The notes beneath the pieces are model-generated. The model did not search any database. It worked only from the letters and a program-made list of their open reading frames with translations, and was not told where the DNA came from. Position numbers and translations under genes: made by a program. A stretch of 64,000 nt of DNA, taken from positions 124,001 through 188,000 of the forward strand of contig NZ_JAPIVO010000002.1 of NCBI RefSeq assembly GCF_026239655.1, written 5' to 3'. This DNA comes from Pedobacter sp. MR2016-24 (lineage in GTDB: Bacteria > Bacteroidota > Bacteroidia > Sphingobacteriales > Sphingobacteriaceae). Positions 26,872 through 36,585 of the stretch are shown piece by piece; position 1 is the stretch's first letter; every line of letters starts with the position of its first letter.

Positions 26872-29800
26872 TTGAAAAATTTCTATCAAAGTAGAAGTTC
26901 CTGGAGAACTACAACCCAAATTTTTAGCCTTAAAAAACTGGTTTCATTTTTTGCGATCCTGTTTTTAATGCAATTAGCCAGTAATGCACAGGCGCAAGGC
27001 ATCACGCTTAATTTTAAAGCAGCTCCGCTGGAGGAGGTAATCAACTCCATATCCAAGCAGACCAGATACAACTTTTTTTATGATGCTGATTTTCTGAAAA
27101 AAGCAAATCCGGTAACCATTAATGTAAAAAGTTCAAATATCGGCAGGGTACTTAGCCTTGTATTTGCTGATCAGCCTTTTACCTATCAGGTGAATGATAA
27201 ATCTATTTTGCTGAAAAACAAGACCAATACTGAAGCGGTAGAAAATACCACAGTAGATAAAATTGTGCATGGAATGGTCAAGGATACCACAGGTATGCCT
27301 ATTCCCGGTGCATTGATCACGCTGAAAGGTACTAATGTAATGACGCAAACAGATGGTTCAGGCCACTTTTACCTGCGTTCTAATACTAATAGCCCAACGA
27401 TTATTGTTAAGTATATGGGATTTGTCTCTCAGGAATTAAATCCAAGAGGTGAGGCGGCCATCAATGTTGTTTTAACTACTAATGCCGTATCATTAGATGA
27501 TGTTGTGGTTACTGGTTATCAGACCACCACTAAAGGAAATTCAGCGGGGTCTATACAGACGATTGAAAATGGGAAACTGAATAAATTTATAAATACGGAT
27601 CTTACTGCGGCTTTGGAAGGAAAAGTTGCTGGATTAAGCATGTACAAGGGTGATCCTGTATTACGTGGAACAAGCACCTTTCAAACAATTACTGTGGGAA
27701 ATATGCCTCTGGTCGTTATCGACGGATTGCCGACTGAAACAGCTTTGAACGACATCAATCCATATGATGTTGAATCTGTAACGGTTTTAAAAGATGCTGC
27801 TGCAGCATCTATTTACGGTGCGCGTGCAGCTAACGGAGTAATTATCGTTACCACTAAAAAAGGAGTAAAAGGAAAAACTCAGGTAACTTTCAATACAGAT
27901 TTTTTTATTACAGAAAAGCCTGATCTGGATGACATGCATTATGCTTCTTCCAGTCAGCTCGTAGATTACGAATCAGCCCGTTATCAGGCAGAACTGCTAA
28001 ATAAAGGAAATGTAGCTAATCTTTTCGCCGACTATGGTGGAATTGGTACTGGTACTGTGAAATATTATTCCCCGGTTTATGCTTTCTACAGGCAGCAGGC
28101 AGAGGGGAAAATAAACGCAAATCAGTTAGCAAGTAGTCTTAATGGATTAGGTAATAATGATTATTATTCTCAATTTGTAGATCAGGCATGGCAAAATGAG
28201 AGTCGCCAGCGTTATAACCTGTCATTGAGTTCTGCTTCGGACAAAAGCAATACTTATTTCTCCTTTAACTACGATAAAACAAATGAGCGTGTACGCAATA
28301 ACAATGGCGAACGCTTTAACATGTACTTTAAATCGATCTACCAGTTGTCTGATCGTCTAACGGCCACAGTTGGTTTAAATGGCAGGTACAACAGATCGAT
28401 CTCGACAAATAGTGTCTATGATAACTATACACTTCAACAGCGCTATGCTGCCATTAGCGATGCCGATGGTAATCGTGTTTTAACAGACTACGTGGGGAAT
28501 ATTCAGGGGTTCACATCATTAAATTCTTCTGTAGCTGATGCGCTGGCCGGGAATACAAATTTTAAATCATTTAAATTTAATGTACTTGATGAACTCGATC
28601 GGGATTTAACTAAAACTAATGCATTGAACGTTCGTGCATTTGCCAATTTGGACTATAAAATTATTGGTGGTTTGAAATATAGCATCCAGGGACAATATGA
28701 GATAAATAAAGCTGATGTAACCAGCTATTCGGAAGCTGATTCTTACGCAATGAGAAATTTGTACAATACTTTCACATCCTATGCTGCAGACACAAAGGTA
28801 TACAGGCATTATATACCAGATGGCGACAGGCAGTTTCAGTCGAGCCAGCAGAAATACAGTTATACATTTAGAAATCAGCTGGATTACTCTAAATCTTTCG
28901 GAATAGGTAATACAAAACATGATTTCAGTGCCCTGGCAGGTTTTGAAATGCGTCAGACCTTCACTCCGGTAGCTGTTCAGGATACAAGATATGGTTACAA
29001 TCCAATCACATTAAGTTCACAGCTGCTGGATTTAGACATGCTGAAGAGGACTGGGATTACGAGTTATCCATTTAATAATGTAACCACTTTGAGTTCGTCT
29101 GACGGGCAGCTCGAAACCAAGCACAGGTATGTTTCTATGTATGGGAATATGAGTTATACGGTCAATGACCGTTATAATCTGACTGGTAGTATCCGTGTTG
29201 ATCAGGCGGACCTGTTTGGATCAGAAATCAGATCACAATTCAGGCCTATATGGTCTGTGGGCGGAGGATGGAATGCGAGTAATGAAGACTTTTTGTCAGA
29301 TCTATACTGGTTAAATTACCTTAAAGTGCGAGCTACTTATGGAATCGGTGGAAATATTGATCAGTCAACGAGCTCAGAGTTCACCGCCAGAGTAGCAAAT
29401 GACAGGCTGTATCCTAATTTGACTTATTTGAATCTGGGTACATTGCCAAACCCGAAATTGAGATGGGAAAAAACTGCTACAGCCAACTTTGGAATTGATT
29501 ATGCTATTTTTAATAACCGTATTCGTGGTAGTATTGATATGTATCGTAAACTAAGTACAGATTTGCTGATCACTATGGATCTTGAGCCAACGCTGGGAGC
29601 GAGTACACAAACCATCAACAATGGTTCATTAACAAACAAAGGTATAGAATTTACTATTGGATCAGACTGGTTTAAACATGGTGACTGGACGCTGAGCTCT
29701 AATTTTGTTTTCGCTTATAACCGTACTAAAGTGCTTGACGTGGCGCGTGCCTCAACGACAGGGTCAAATTATGTAAATGCGCCGACTAATTACTTTTTTA

Positions 29801-30480
29801 CAAACGAGAATTTTAATTCACTTTATGTTTATAAATACGCAGGAATGACCAATGGTTATCCTGTGTTTTTAGATGAGAACGGAAATCCTAATGTTACCTT
29901 TGATGCAAACGGGGTGCCCACAACAATCAAAGCAATAAACAGTCCGCTGGCCTTTCAGAATGCCGGCTCACTAACGCCAACATATAACGGCTCTTTTCAG
30001 CAAAGTATTCGTTACAAAAGTTTTGAATTGGGAGCCATGTTTATATTTTACGGGGGTAATAAGTTAAGAAAAGATGTTCTCGATTTTTCTACTAATTACC
30101 CAACTGACGTAGATTTGGCTAACAGGTGGACACCGGCTAATACTGAAAGCAATATACCACGCGCAATATTTGATTATCCTCTTGCGCTTCAGTCAAATGG
30201 AGTATCTACGCTTTATGCGCTTTACAGATCTGCCGATATCAATGTTGCAAATGCCTCTTTTGTACGTCTGCGTAATATATCTTTTTCCTATTCTGTGCCT
30301 AAAACCTTTTTAAAGAAAATTAACCTGCAGCAGGTGAAACTCACAGCACAAGCCAATAATCCATTTTTATGGGCTGCTGCCGGTGACGACATTGATCCGG
30401 AAACTTATAGTTTAAATAGTGGAACGAGGAGTTTAAGTACACCCCGCTCACTTTTATTCGGTTTAGCGGTTACTTTTTAA
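26872..30480 (+). CDS. SusC/RagA-family TonB-dependent transporter with STN domain, TTG start (1202 aa)
   Basis: The frame has no ATG between the in-frame stop at 26839 and the signal peptide, so TTG at 26872 is the only reasonable start (MKNFYQSRSSWRT, then LKKLVSFFAILFLMQLASNAQAQ). An STN domain (about 45-115), a carboxypeptidase-regulatory-like domain (about 128-200), a plug (VVTGYQTTT, PLVVIDGLPT, LKDAAAASIYGARAANGVIIVTTKKG) and a barrel ending in LLFGLAVTF follow. It pairs with the SusD at 30493 and receives signals for the FecR at 25667. It is a distant paralogue of the protein at 11161. The TTG start might lower translation or be a real start peculiar to this gene. Confidence 0.92.
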   Translation: MKNFYQSRSSWRTTTQIFSLKKLVSFFAILFLMQLASNAQAQGITLNFKAAPLEEVINSISKQTRYNFFYDADFLKKANPVTINVKSSNIGRVLSLVFADQPFTYQVNDKSILLKNKTNTEAVENTTVDKIVHGMVKDTTGMPIPGALITLKGTNVMTQTDGSGHFYLRSNTNSPTIIVKYMGFVSQELNPRGEAAINVVLTTNAVSLDDVVVTGYQTTTKGNSAGSIQTIENGKLNKFINTDLTAALEGKVAGLSMYKGDPVLRGTSTFQTITVGNMPLVVIDGLPTETALNDINPYDVESVTVLKDAAAASIYGARAANGVIIVTTKKGVKGKTQVTFNTDFFITEKPDLDDMHYASSSQLVDYESARYQAELLNKGNVANLFADYGGIGTGTVKYYSPVYAFYRQQAEGKINANQLASSLNGLGNNDYYSQFVDQAWQNESRQRYNLSLSSASDKSNTYFSFNYDKTNERVRNNNGERFNMYFKSIYQLSDRLTATVGLNGRYNRSISTNSVYDNYTLQQRYAAISDADGNRVLTDYVGNIQGFTSLNSSVADALAGNTNFKSFKFNVLDELDRDLTKTNALNVRAFANLDYKIIGGLKYSIQGQYEINKADVTSYSEADSYAMRNLYNTFTSYAADTKVYRHYIPDGDRQFQSSQQKYSYTFRNQLDYSKSFGIGNTKHDFSALAGFEMRQTFTPVAVQDTRYGYNPITLSSQLLDLDMLKRTGITSYPFNNVTTLSSSDGQLETKHRYVSMYGNMSYTVNDRYNLTGSIRVDQADLFGSEIRSQFRPIWSVGGGWNASNEDFLSDLYWLNYLKVRATYGIGGNIDQSTSSEFTARVANDRLYPNLTYLNLGTLPNPKLRWEKTATANFGIDYAIFNNRIRGSIDMYRKLSTDLLITMDLEPTLGASTQTINNGSLTNKGIEFTIGSDWFKHGDWTLSSNFVFAYNRTKVLDVARASTTGSNYVNAPTNYFFTNENFNSLYVYKYAGMTNGYPVFLDENGNPNVTFDANGVPTTIKAINSPLAFQNAGSLTPTYNGSFQQSIRYKSFELGAMFIFYGGNKLRKDVLDFSTNYPTDVDLANRWTPANTESNIPRAIFDYPLALQSNGVSTLYALYRSADINVANASFVRLRNISFSYSVPKTFLKKINLQQVKLTAQANNPFLWAAAGDDIDPETYSLNSGTRSLSTPRSLLFGLAVTF

Positions 30481-30492
30481 AATCATACAAAC

Positions 30493-31911
30493 ATGAAATC
30501 AAGAATCATATATATATTGTTATTGTTGCCGGTGATACTCAATGTATCCTGCAAGAAATATTTGGACCTCGAACCCAAAGGTAAAGTCACTATTCAAAAG
30601 GCAGAAGAGTTCTATAAGTTGATTGAATTGCCAAGTCGTAGTTATCCAACTAATACCTTCCAGTATTTGGTTGACGACCAGTACATGAAAGAATCAAATG
30701 TGATTGGTGTTCCTACCAATATTAATACTATCAATTTTAAGTTCGATGAGAAAATTAACAGACCTCAGTTCCTAACAGCATCAAGTTTGTACAATCAGGC
30801 TTATGTATATATTAACCGCTGGAATATCATCATCAGTTTAGTTGATGACAGTGAGGGAGATCAACAGCTAAAAACGCTGGCTAAGGCAGAAGCCAGGCTT
30901 AACCGTGCCTTTGAGCATTTTTTACTAGTGAATACCTATGCTAAACATTATGATGCGGCTACAGCAGCCACTGATGGTGGTATCTGTATCATGGATAAAT
31001 ATGATCTCGAGGCGAAACCGAAGAAATCTAGCGTAGCAGAAGTGTATGCTTTTGTGGAGAAAGATCTGGATGAGGCGATTCCATTTTTGCAGGCAAATCC
31101 TGCAAATCCATACCATCCTTCGCTGGCCTATGCTTATGCGTTAAGAGCTAAGGTTCATTTATTCAAGAAAGAATTTGAAAAAGCAGCAGCAGCAGCGAAG
31201 CAGTCCCTGGCTTTAAATAGTAAAATCTACGATTTAGTTGCTTATAGCAAGTTAGCTGTTAAACCACTTGTTACTGCAGATCTAAACCCGGAAGTGTTAA
31301 ACCTGCTCTTTATGACAGGGTATAACGAACTGAGTTTTGGTTATAATTTTGTGATCAGTCCGGAATTGCGTACACTATTTGGTACTACTGATGCACGCTT
31401 TAACCTGTTTTTTGATACCACGAATGCCTCATGGATTGATGTTGCAGCAGGATCAGCATGGTGGACTCCAAAATACAATACTTTCTTTTATCCCACTGTA
31501 GGTATGAAAACTACGGAAGTGATACTGATGTTGGCTGAATGTGAAGCCAGAGCAGGTAATCGTGAAGAAGCGGTCAGACTACTGAATGAAATCCGCGTGA
31601 AGAAAGTACTAACTGGTGCTACGTTGGCTGTGCCGGCTACTGTCAAAGAAACGATGAATATGGTGATCGCCGAGCGTCGCCGTGAGTTGTTATTTGGTTT
31701 TAACCGTTTCTGGGATCTGCGCAGGTTAAATACGGAACCTGATTATTCTAAAACCATTGTAAGGGTATTTCCTCTAGTTAACAAAACAGTTCCACAGGAA
31801 ACATATACTTTAAAGCCAAACTCGTTTTTATATATTATCCCTTTCGCACAGGATGTATTGAAGGCCAATCCATCGTTAACGCTCAATACAGACGAAACCA
31901 GACCTTTTTAA
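30493..31911 (+). CDS. SusD/RagB-family surface lipoprotein (472 aa)
   Basis: Lipobox LNVSC with Cys at about residue 20, then KKYLDLEPKGKV, a very typical SusD beginning. The helical core includes YINRWNIIISLV, RLNRAFEHFLLVNTYAKHYDAATAA and YAYALRAKVHLFKKEFEKAA; the C-terminal part has MLAECEARAGNREEAVRLLNEIR and IAERRRELLFGFNRFWDLRRL. It is 12 bases after SusC and 18 bases before the metalloprotease gene, so the three are almost certainly co-transcribed. Confidence 0.93.
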   Translation: MKSRIIYILLLLPVILNVSCKKYLDLEPKGKVTIQKAEEFYKLIELPSRSYPTNTFQYLVDDQYMKESNVIGVPTNINTINFKFDEKINRPQFLTASSLYNQAYVYINRWNIIISLVDDSEGDQQLKTLAKAEARLNRAFEHFLLVNTYAKHYDAATAATDGGICIMDKYDLEAKPKKSSVAEVYAFVEKDLDEAIPFLQANPANPYHPSLAYAYALRAKVHLFKKEFEKAAAAAKQSLALNSKIYDLVAYSKLAVKPLVTADLNPEVLNLLFMTGYNELSFGYNFVISPELRTLFGTTDARFNLFFDTTNASWIDVAAGSAWWTPKYNTFFYPTVGMKTTEVILMLAECEARAGNREEAVRLLNEIRVKKVLTGATLAVPATVKETMNMVIAERRRELLFGFNRFWDLRRLNTEPDYSKTIVRVFPLVNKTVPQETYTLKPNSFLYIIPFAQDVLKANPSLTLNTDETRPF

Positions 31912-31929
31912 TTTTTTCAACACACACAA

Positions 31930-34383
31930 ATGAGGAGAACAATTCCGATTATCTTTTTACTGTTTTTTGCTCTGCGGTTACAGGCGCAAAAAACAGTTTC
32001 TATTCCCGTTAAAACGCTTGACAGTGTACAGAAAAGCATTAAGCCAGCAAAAATTGGTTCCTATGATAAAATCATCCCTTCGGGTGCTTTATCCAAACCA
32101 GGTATGTTTACTGTGCATTACACCGATAACAAATGGTATTTTGAGATTCCAGATTCTTTATTAAACAGGCATATCCTGGCGGTTACAAGATATGTAGGTA
32201 CACCTATGGGCCTTGGTTCATACGGTGGTGAAAAAGCGAATGAACAAACTTTATATTTTGAAAAAGGGCAGGGAAATAAATTGCTTTTAAGAGCAGGACT
32301 CGAAAATCAAATGGCATTGGATACCAATCAGGCGATCTATAGTGCAGTCAAAAATTCCGCTATAAATCCGATCATTGCTATTTTTGATATTAAGGCGGTT
32401 AATCCGGCTACCTCGGCCATGGTGATTGATGTGACAGATTTCTTTAGAAAAGATAACGCGGTAGTTGCGATGAGTGCGGCAATGAAAACAGAAAACAAAT
32501 TGGGTGGTTTTGCAGATGACCGTTCCTTTCTAAACAGCATCAATGCTTATCCGATTAATATAGAGGTAAAAACAACTAAAACTTATTCTGCTACAATGGG
32601 TAGCGTAGCGGCATCCGCTACAGGTTCCGCCACGCTTGAAATGAATACTTCGCTGGTTTTATTGCCTAAAGTACCGATGCGTAAACGTTTATTAGATGAG
32701 CGTGTGGGTTACTTCGGAAATTCCTATCTGTTTTTTGCAGATGATTCTCAGCAGGTACAAAAGTTAGCGCTGATACAACGTTACCGTTTAGAGCCTAAAG
32801 ATGAAGATATCGAAAAATACAAGGCAGGTCAGCTGGTAGAACCTAAAAAACAGATCGTGTATTATATAGATCCTGCTACCCCTGCAAAATGGAGACCTTA
32901 TCTGATTGCTGGTGTGAACGACTGGCAAAAGGCTTTTGAACAGGCTGGATTCAAAAATGCAATCATCGCCAAAGAATGGCCGGTTAATGATACGACGATG
33001 AGCCTGGAAGATGCACGTTTCTCCGTGATCCGTTATTTTGCCTCTGATAAGGCCAATGCATACGGCCCAAGAATCAGTGATCCGCGTAGTGGTGAGATTA
33101 TCGAAAGTCATGTAGGCTGGTACCATAATGTAATGAAACTGGTGCACAACTGGTATATGTTACAGGCAGGTGCATTAGATCCAAGGGCAAGGAAACCTGT
33201 ATTTGATGATGAACTAATGGGTGATCTGATTCGTTTTGTGTCTTCACACGAAATAGGGCATACGATCGGCTTGCGTCATAACATGGGGGCAAGCAGCCAT
33301 ACTCCGGTAGAACTGTTGCGTAATAAAAAATGGGTGGAAGCCAACGGTCATACGGTATCCATCATGGATTATGCACGTTTCAACTATGTGGCGCAACCTG
33401 AAGACAATATTGGTAAAGCGGGTATTTATCCAAGGATTGGTATGTATGATAAATGGGCGATAGAATGGGGATATAAGAATATTTTTGATACTAAAGATGA
33501 ATTTGCAGACCGCAAGATTCTAAGCAAAATGATTGTTGACAGCCTGGCGGCAAATCCTAAATTATGGTTTGGCGGCGAAGGTAAAAACGGTGATCCCCGT
33601 AGTCAGGCAGAAGACCTCGGCGATGATGCCATAAAAGCCAGCGATTACGGATTGATGAACCTGAAAAGGGTAGTGCCTCAGTTAGTCAACTGGACAGCAG
33701 AAGAAGGGGATATGTATGATAACCTGAAAAGTCTCCATAAAGGTGCAGTAACGGAATACAGCCGGTTCCTTTATCATGTGATGACAAATGTTACCGGACA
33801 ATATACTACCCTTAAAAGTTCTGAAGAAAATGGACCTGTATATACAGCTGTAAAAAAAGAACGGGTAAAAGCAGCAATGGATTTTTTTGGTCGCCAGTTA
33901 TTTGACGCACCTATGTGGTTATATCCGAAAGAAATTACCAATAAGATCAGTGGTGTTGATATCATCAAGGATATTACCGCACAACAGAATCAATTTGTAC
34001 TGATGTTGCTGAGTCCGGGACTTCTGTACAACATGTTGCAGATCGATATGAAGGAACAATACAACTACCCTGTAGCAGAATTCCTTCAGGATGTACAGAA
34101 AGCCGTATGGAAAGATTTTACAAATGACCAGATGGGCAACATGTTCAGAAGGAATGTAGAACGCATGTACGTTGAACGCTTAAGCGCATTGATTCAGACA
34201 AAAGCCAATGCAGAAGGGAAAATGTTATCAGAGGCAGACCGCAGTGATGTACACCTGATAGCCCGTCTGCATGCAGCAGAGATACGCAAGCAAATACGTG
34301 CCATCCATGCAAAAGATGATATCGATAAGCTGCATTTGAAAGAAATGGCAAAACAAATTGATCAGTTATTAAAAAATAAATAA
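31930..34383 (+). CDS. metzincin-type zinc-dependent metalloprotease (DUF5117/DUF5118 group), 817 aa
   Basis: A Sec signal peptide (IPIIFLLFFALRLQAQ) without lipobox Cys indicates periplasmic or secreted location, unlike the lipoprotein paralogue at 22207. The zinc motif HEIGHTIGLRH begins at His440, and the Met-turn-like SIMDYARFNYVAQPED follows. The blocks FEIPDSLLNRHIL, RPYLIAGVNDWQKAFEQAGFKNAIIAKE (split here by memory of the shared pattern) and DPRSGEIIESH are shared closely with the paralogue. It presumably processes the peptide or protein substrate imported by the adjacent SusC/SusD pair; this is inference. Confidence 0.9.
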   Translation: MRRTIPIIFLLFFALRLQAQKTVSIPVKTLDSVQKSIKPAKIGSYDKIIPSGALSKPGMFTVHYTDNKWYFEIPDSLLNRHILAVTRYVGTPMGLGSYGGEKANEQTLYFEKGQGNKLLLRAGLENQMALDTNQAIYSAVKNSAINPIIAIFDIKAVNPATSAMVIDVTDFFRKDNAVVAMSAAMKTENKLGGFADDRSFLNSINAYPINIEVKTTKTYSATMGSVAASATGSATLEMNTSLVLLPKVPMRKRLLDERVGYFGNSYLFFADDSQQVQKLALIQRYRLEPKDEDIEKYKAGQLVEPKKQIVYYIDPATPAKWRPYLIAGVNDWQKAFEQAGFKNAIIAKEWPVNDTTMSLEDARFSVIRYFASDKANAYGPRISDPRSGEIIESHVGWYHNVMKLVHNWYMLQAGALDPRARKPVFDDELMGDLIRFVSSHEIGHTIGLRHNMGASSHTPVELLRNKKWVEANGHTVSIMDYARFNYVAQPEDNIGKAGIYPRIGMYDKWAIEWGYKNIFDTKDEFADRKILSKMIVDSLAANPKLWFGGEGKNGDPRSQAEDLGDDAIKASDYGLMNLKRVVPQLVNWTAEEGDMYDNLKSLHKGAVTEYSRFLYHVMTNVTGQYTTLKSSEENGPVYTAVKKERVKAAMDFFGRQLFDAPMWLYPKEITNKISGVDIIKDITAQQNQFVLMLLSPGLLYNMLQIDMKEQYNYPVAEFLQDVQKAVWKDFTNDQMGNMFRRNVERMYVERLSALIQTKANAEGKMLSEADRSDVHLIARLHAAEIRKQIRAIHAKDDIDKLHLKEMAKQIDQLLKNK

Positions 34384-34384
34384 T

Positions 34385-34831
34385 ATGAAATACATCCTAT
34401 TCAACTTAGTCTTGCTGTGTTCCTTTTCTGCTGCAGTGGCGCAGAAAAAAGTACCAGCCAAACAACAGGCAATTAACTATTACCTGAACATGAAAAACAG
34501 CCTGATCGTTTCCGATAAGGAAAGTGTGGCAAAAGGAGCAGATTCTTTGCTGAAGGCAGCTAATAAAATTGATGGTACAGACAGCATACGCTTATATGCG
34601 GGAAAAATAGCGGCAACAACTGACATCAACAAACAGCGCGCTGGTTTTATCCTGTTATCTAAACTGATGTGGACTATGGCAGAGCAAATGCCTGTACAGA
34701 AAAAAAATACGGTTTACTTACAGGTTTGCCCTATGACGGGCGCAAGCTGGCTAAGTAAAGAAAAGGAAATAAGGAACCCTTATTATCCGAAAAATATGCT
34801 GACCTGCGGTGAAGTGAAAGGTCAGATTTAA
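34385..34831 (+). CDS. secreted DUF3347-type protein (148 aa)
   Basis: Signal peptide YILFNLVLLCSFSAAVAQ, then a helical region and a C-terminal signature QVCPMTGASWLSKEKEIRNPYYPKNMLTCGEV (seen as VCPMTGASWLS, IRNPYY and MLTCG), which marks DUF3347. This domain is often found near heavy-metal efflux proteins and has Cys/Met residues suited to metal binding, but its activity is not established. The ATG follows the protease stop by one base, so the two are translationally coupled; a metal-handling or chaperone role for the zinc protease is a possible reading. Confidence 0.82.
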   Translation: MKYILFNLVLLCSFSAAVAQKKVPAKQQAINYYLNMKNSLIVSDKESVAKGADSLLKAANKIDGTDSIRLYAGKIAATTDINKQRAGFILLSKLMWTMAEQMPVQKKNTVYLQVCPMTGASWLSKEKEIRNPYYPKNMLTCGEVKGQI

Positions 34832-34858
34832 GTTAAAAATTAGGTTAGATAGTAGATT

Positions 34859-34888
34859 GGCCGGTGGATGCCGGCCTTTTACTTTTTT
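34859..34888 (+). terminator. Rho-independent terminator of second uptake operon
   Basis: Perfect GGCCGG/CCGGCC stem with a six-base loop (TGGATG), followed by TTTTACTTTTTT. It closes the unit 24934-34831. Confidence 0.85.
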
Positions 34889-35029
34889 ATCCTGAATGAT
34901 AGTTATGTATATAGATATCAATATTTATATATATAACTATATCATATTTTCAATGTAGCTTATTGTTAATAATTCCACGTCATAATTAGATATCTTCGTA
35001 CATCCATAGTACCTATTGAAGATTTGATA

Positions 35030-36175
35030 ATGAAAGCTACCACAGAATTATTTTATACATCACTTCCTGTAAATGGTATTGACTTAGATGAGCTGTTAAA
35101 TGATGAAGCCCTTTTTATTCAGGTGCCGGCCGACTGGCATATCGTTATTACGGATATAAAAAACTCTACTAAAGCTGTGTTGAACGGGCAGCATCAAACA
35201 GTCAATTTCCTGGCTACGGGCAGCATTGTTATTGTGCTGAACATTGCCAATAAGATGAATGTCGACGTCCCTTTTTTCTTTGGTGGTGATGGTGCAACGT
35301 TTATTGTTCCGCCTCTGATTATTGATGCGGTGATGCAGGCACTATCTAAATATAAAGTGAATTCTCTTAACAACTTTGAACTGGAGCTGCGTGCCGGAGT
35401 AGTTCCTGTCCGGAAGATCTATGATGATGGTTATGAGCTGCGTGTTTCAAAACATAGCAGGTCATCTGTTTTCTCTATCCCGGTAGTGCTTGGACAGGGA
35501 CTGGATTATGCTGAAAAACTCATCAAAGGAGAGGATTACCTGGCGGACAAATATCCCGATGACGAAGATGAACCAGATATGACGGGAATGCAGTGTCGCT
35601 GGGACAGAATCGCGGTACCAGAAGATCAGGAAGAAGTAATCGCTTTACTGGTTACTGCAAGAGAGGGAGTCAGGCAATCTGCAGTGTTAAGAAAAGTGAT
35701 ACAATTAATGGATGAAATCTATGGTCCGCCACAGCAAAGACAACCGATATCTATCAACAAATTACGCCTCAAGACTTCATACAATAGTTTGAAAACAGAG
35801 TTGCTGGCAAGGCTAGGTAAGTCACGCGTATTAAAGGTAATTCACGCCATGATCCTGAACGCCTATGGTTATATCTATTTCCGTACGCTCAAGGGAAAAT
35901 TATATTTAGAGCAGTTGGTTCAGATGTCCGATACGCTGGTGATAGATGGCAGAATTAATACGGTAATTTCCGGCACAGCTGCGCAGCGTTTCAGCTTAGA
36001 AGAGCGGTTGCAGCAAATGGAGACTGCGGGGGAAATATATTATGGTCTGCATATCAGCAATGCATCAATAATGTCCTGTTATGTCAGAAATATGGATGAT
36101 GCACATATTCATTTTGTAGATGGTTCCGATGGGGGATATACCCAGGCTGCACGTATGTTGAAAGCTAAATTATAG
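35030..36175 (+). CDS. DUF3095-family protein (nucleotide-cyclase-like domain)
   Basis: The N-terminal half matches DUF3095: VITDIKNSTKAVLNG, FLATGSIVIVLNIA and FFFGGDGATFIVPP, which resemble the metal-binding and glycine-rich parts of class III nucleotide cyclases. The rest is less conserved, with a MDDAHIHFVDG block near the end. No membrane segment is seen. A TTG at 35024 extends the frame by two codons, but the ATG at 35030 (MKATTELFY) is preferred. The gene stands alone after a terminator. Cyclase activity has not been shown for this family to my knowledge. Confidence 0.8.
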   Translation: MKATTELFYTSLPVNGIDLDELLNDEALFIQVPADWHIVITDIKNSTKAVLNGQHQTVNFLATGSIVIVLNIANKMNVDVPFFFGGDGATFIVPPLIIDAVMQALSKYKVNSLNNFELELRAGVVPVRKIYDDGYELRVSKHSRSSVFSIPVVLGQGLDYAEKLIKGEDYLADKYPDDEDEPDMTGMQCRWDRIAVPEDQEEVIALLVTAREGVRQSAVLRKVIQLMDEIYGPPQQRQPISINKLRLKTSYNSLKTELLARLGKSRVLKVIHAMILNAYGYIYFRTLKGKLYLEQLVQMSDTLVIDGRINTVISGTAAQRFSLEERLQQMETAGEIYYGLHISNASIMSCYVRNMDDAHIHFVDGSDGGYTQAARMLKAKL

Positions 36176-36585
36176 TCCTGCTAAGTTTAAGAAAACAATC
36201 TGACCCTTATCGCTGTTGTAACATTTATATTGCTGTGCATTTTTTGCAGCATATTATATTGATTTTTGAAAAATTAGCACCTGTATTATCCCATAACCAA
36301 ATTATATAAGCTAAATCCTATTATGATGGCCAGATACTCCCCCTCAACTTTACAAAAAGCTTCAATTTCGAACTTAGCTTTACACTACGGCAGTTATACG
36401 AAGATCTGCTAAAATAACCACATTCATTTCCTGATAACATCCTCTTGCGCATAAGATTTAGCGTAATGGGATCAAACTTTTTAAAATTACCATTGCCTCA
36501 TTTTGATGCAATAAAAGAGCGAAACGTAAAATAATACTATAAAACAACAATACCAGATCAATATTAAAACCAAATTCCCGATTGT
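36176..36585. other. 410-base non-coding stretch before TonB-dependent receptor
   Basis: AT-rich and without a convincing gene. A weak hairpin (TGCTG/CAGCA around a T-rich loop, near 36230-36250) may end the DUF3095 transcript. No clear TAnnTTTG box was found; the leader of the receptor at 36586 probably starts within this stretch. Confidence 0.5.

Noticed and set aside
31189..31201. GCA repeat in the second SusD gene as a phase-variation tract
   Set aside because: Trinucleotide units keep the frame and encode an ordinary Ala run in a helix.
36323..36412. 29-codon frame in the gap before the TonB-dependent receptor
   Set aside because: No signal, leader pattern or context that distinguishes it from chance.
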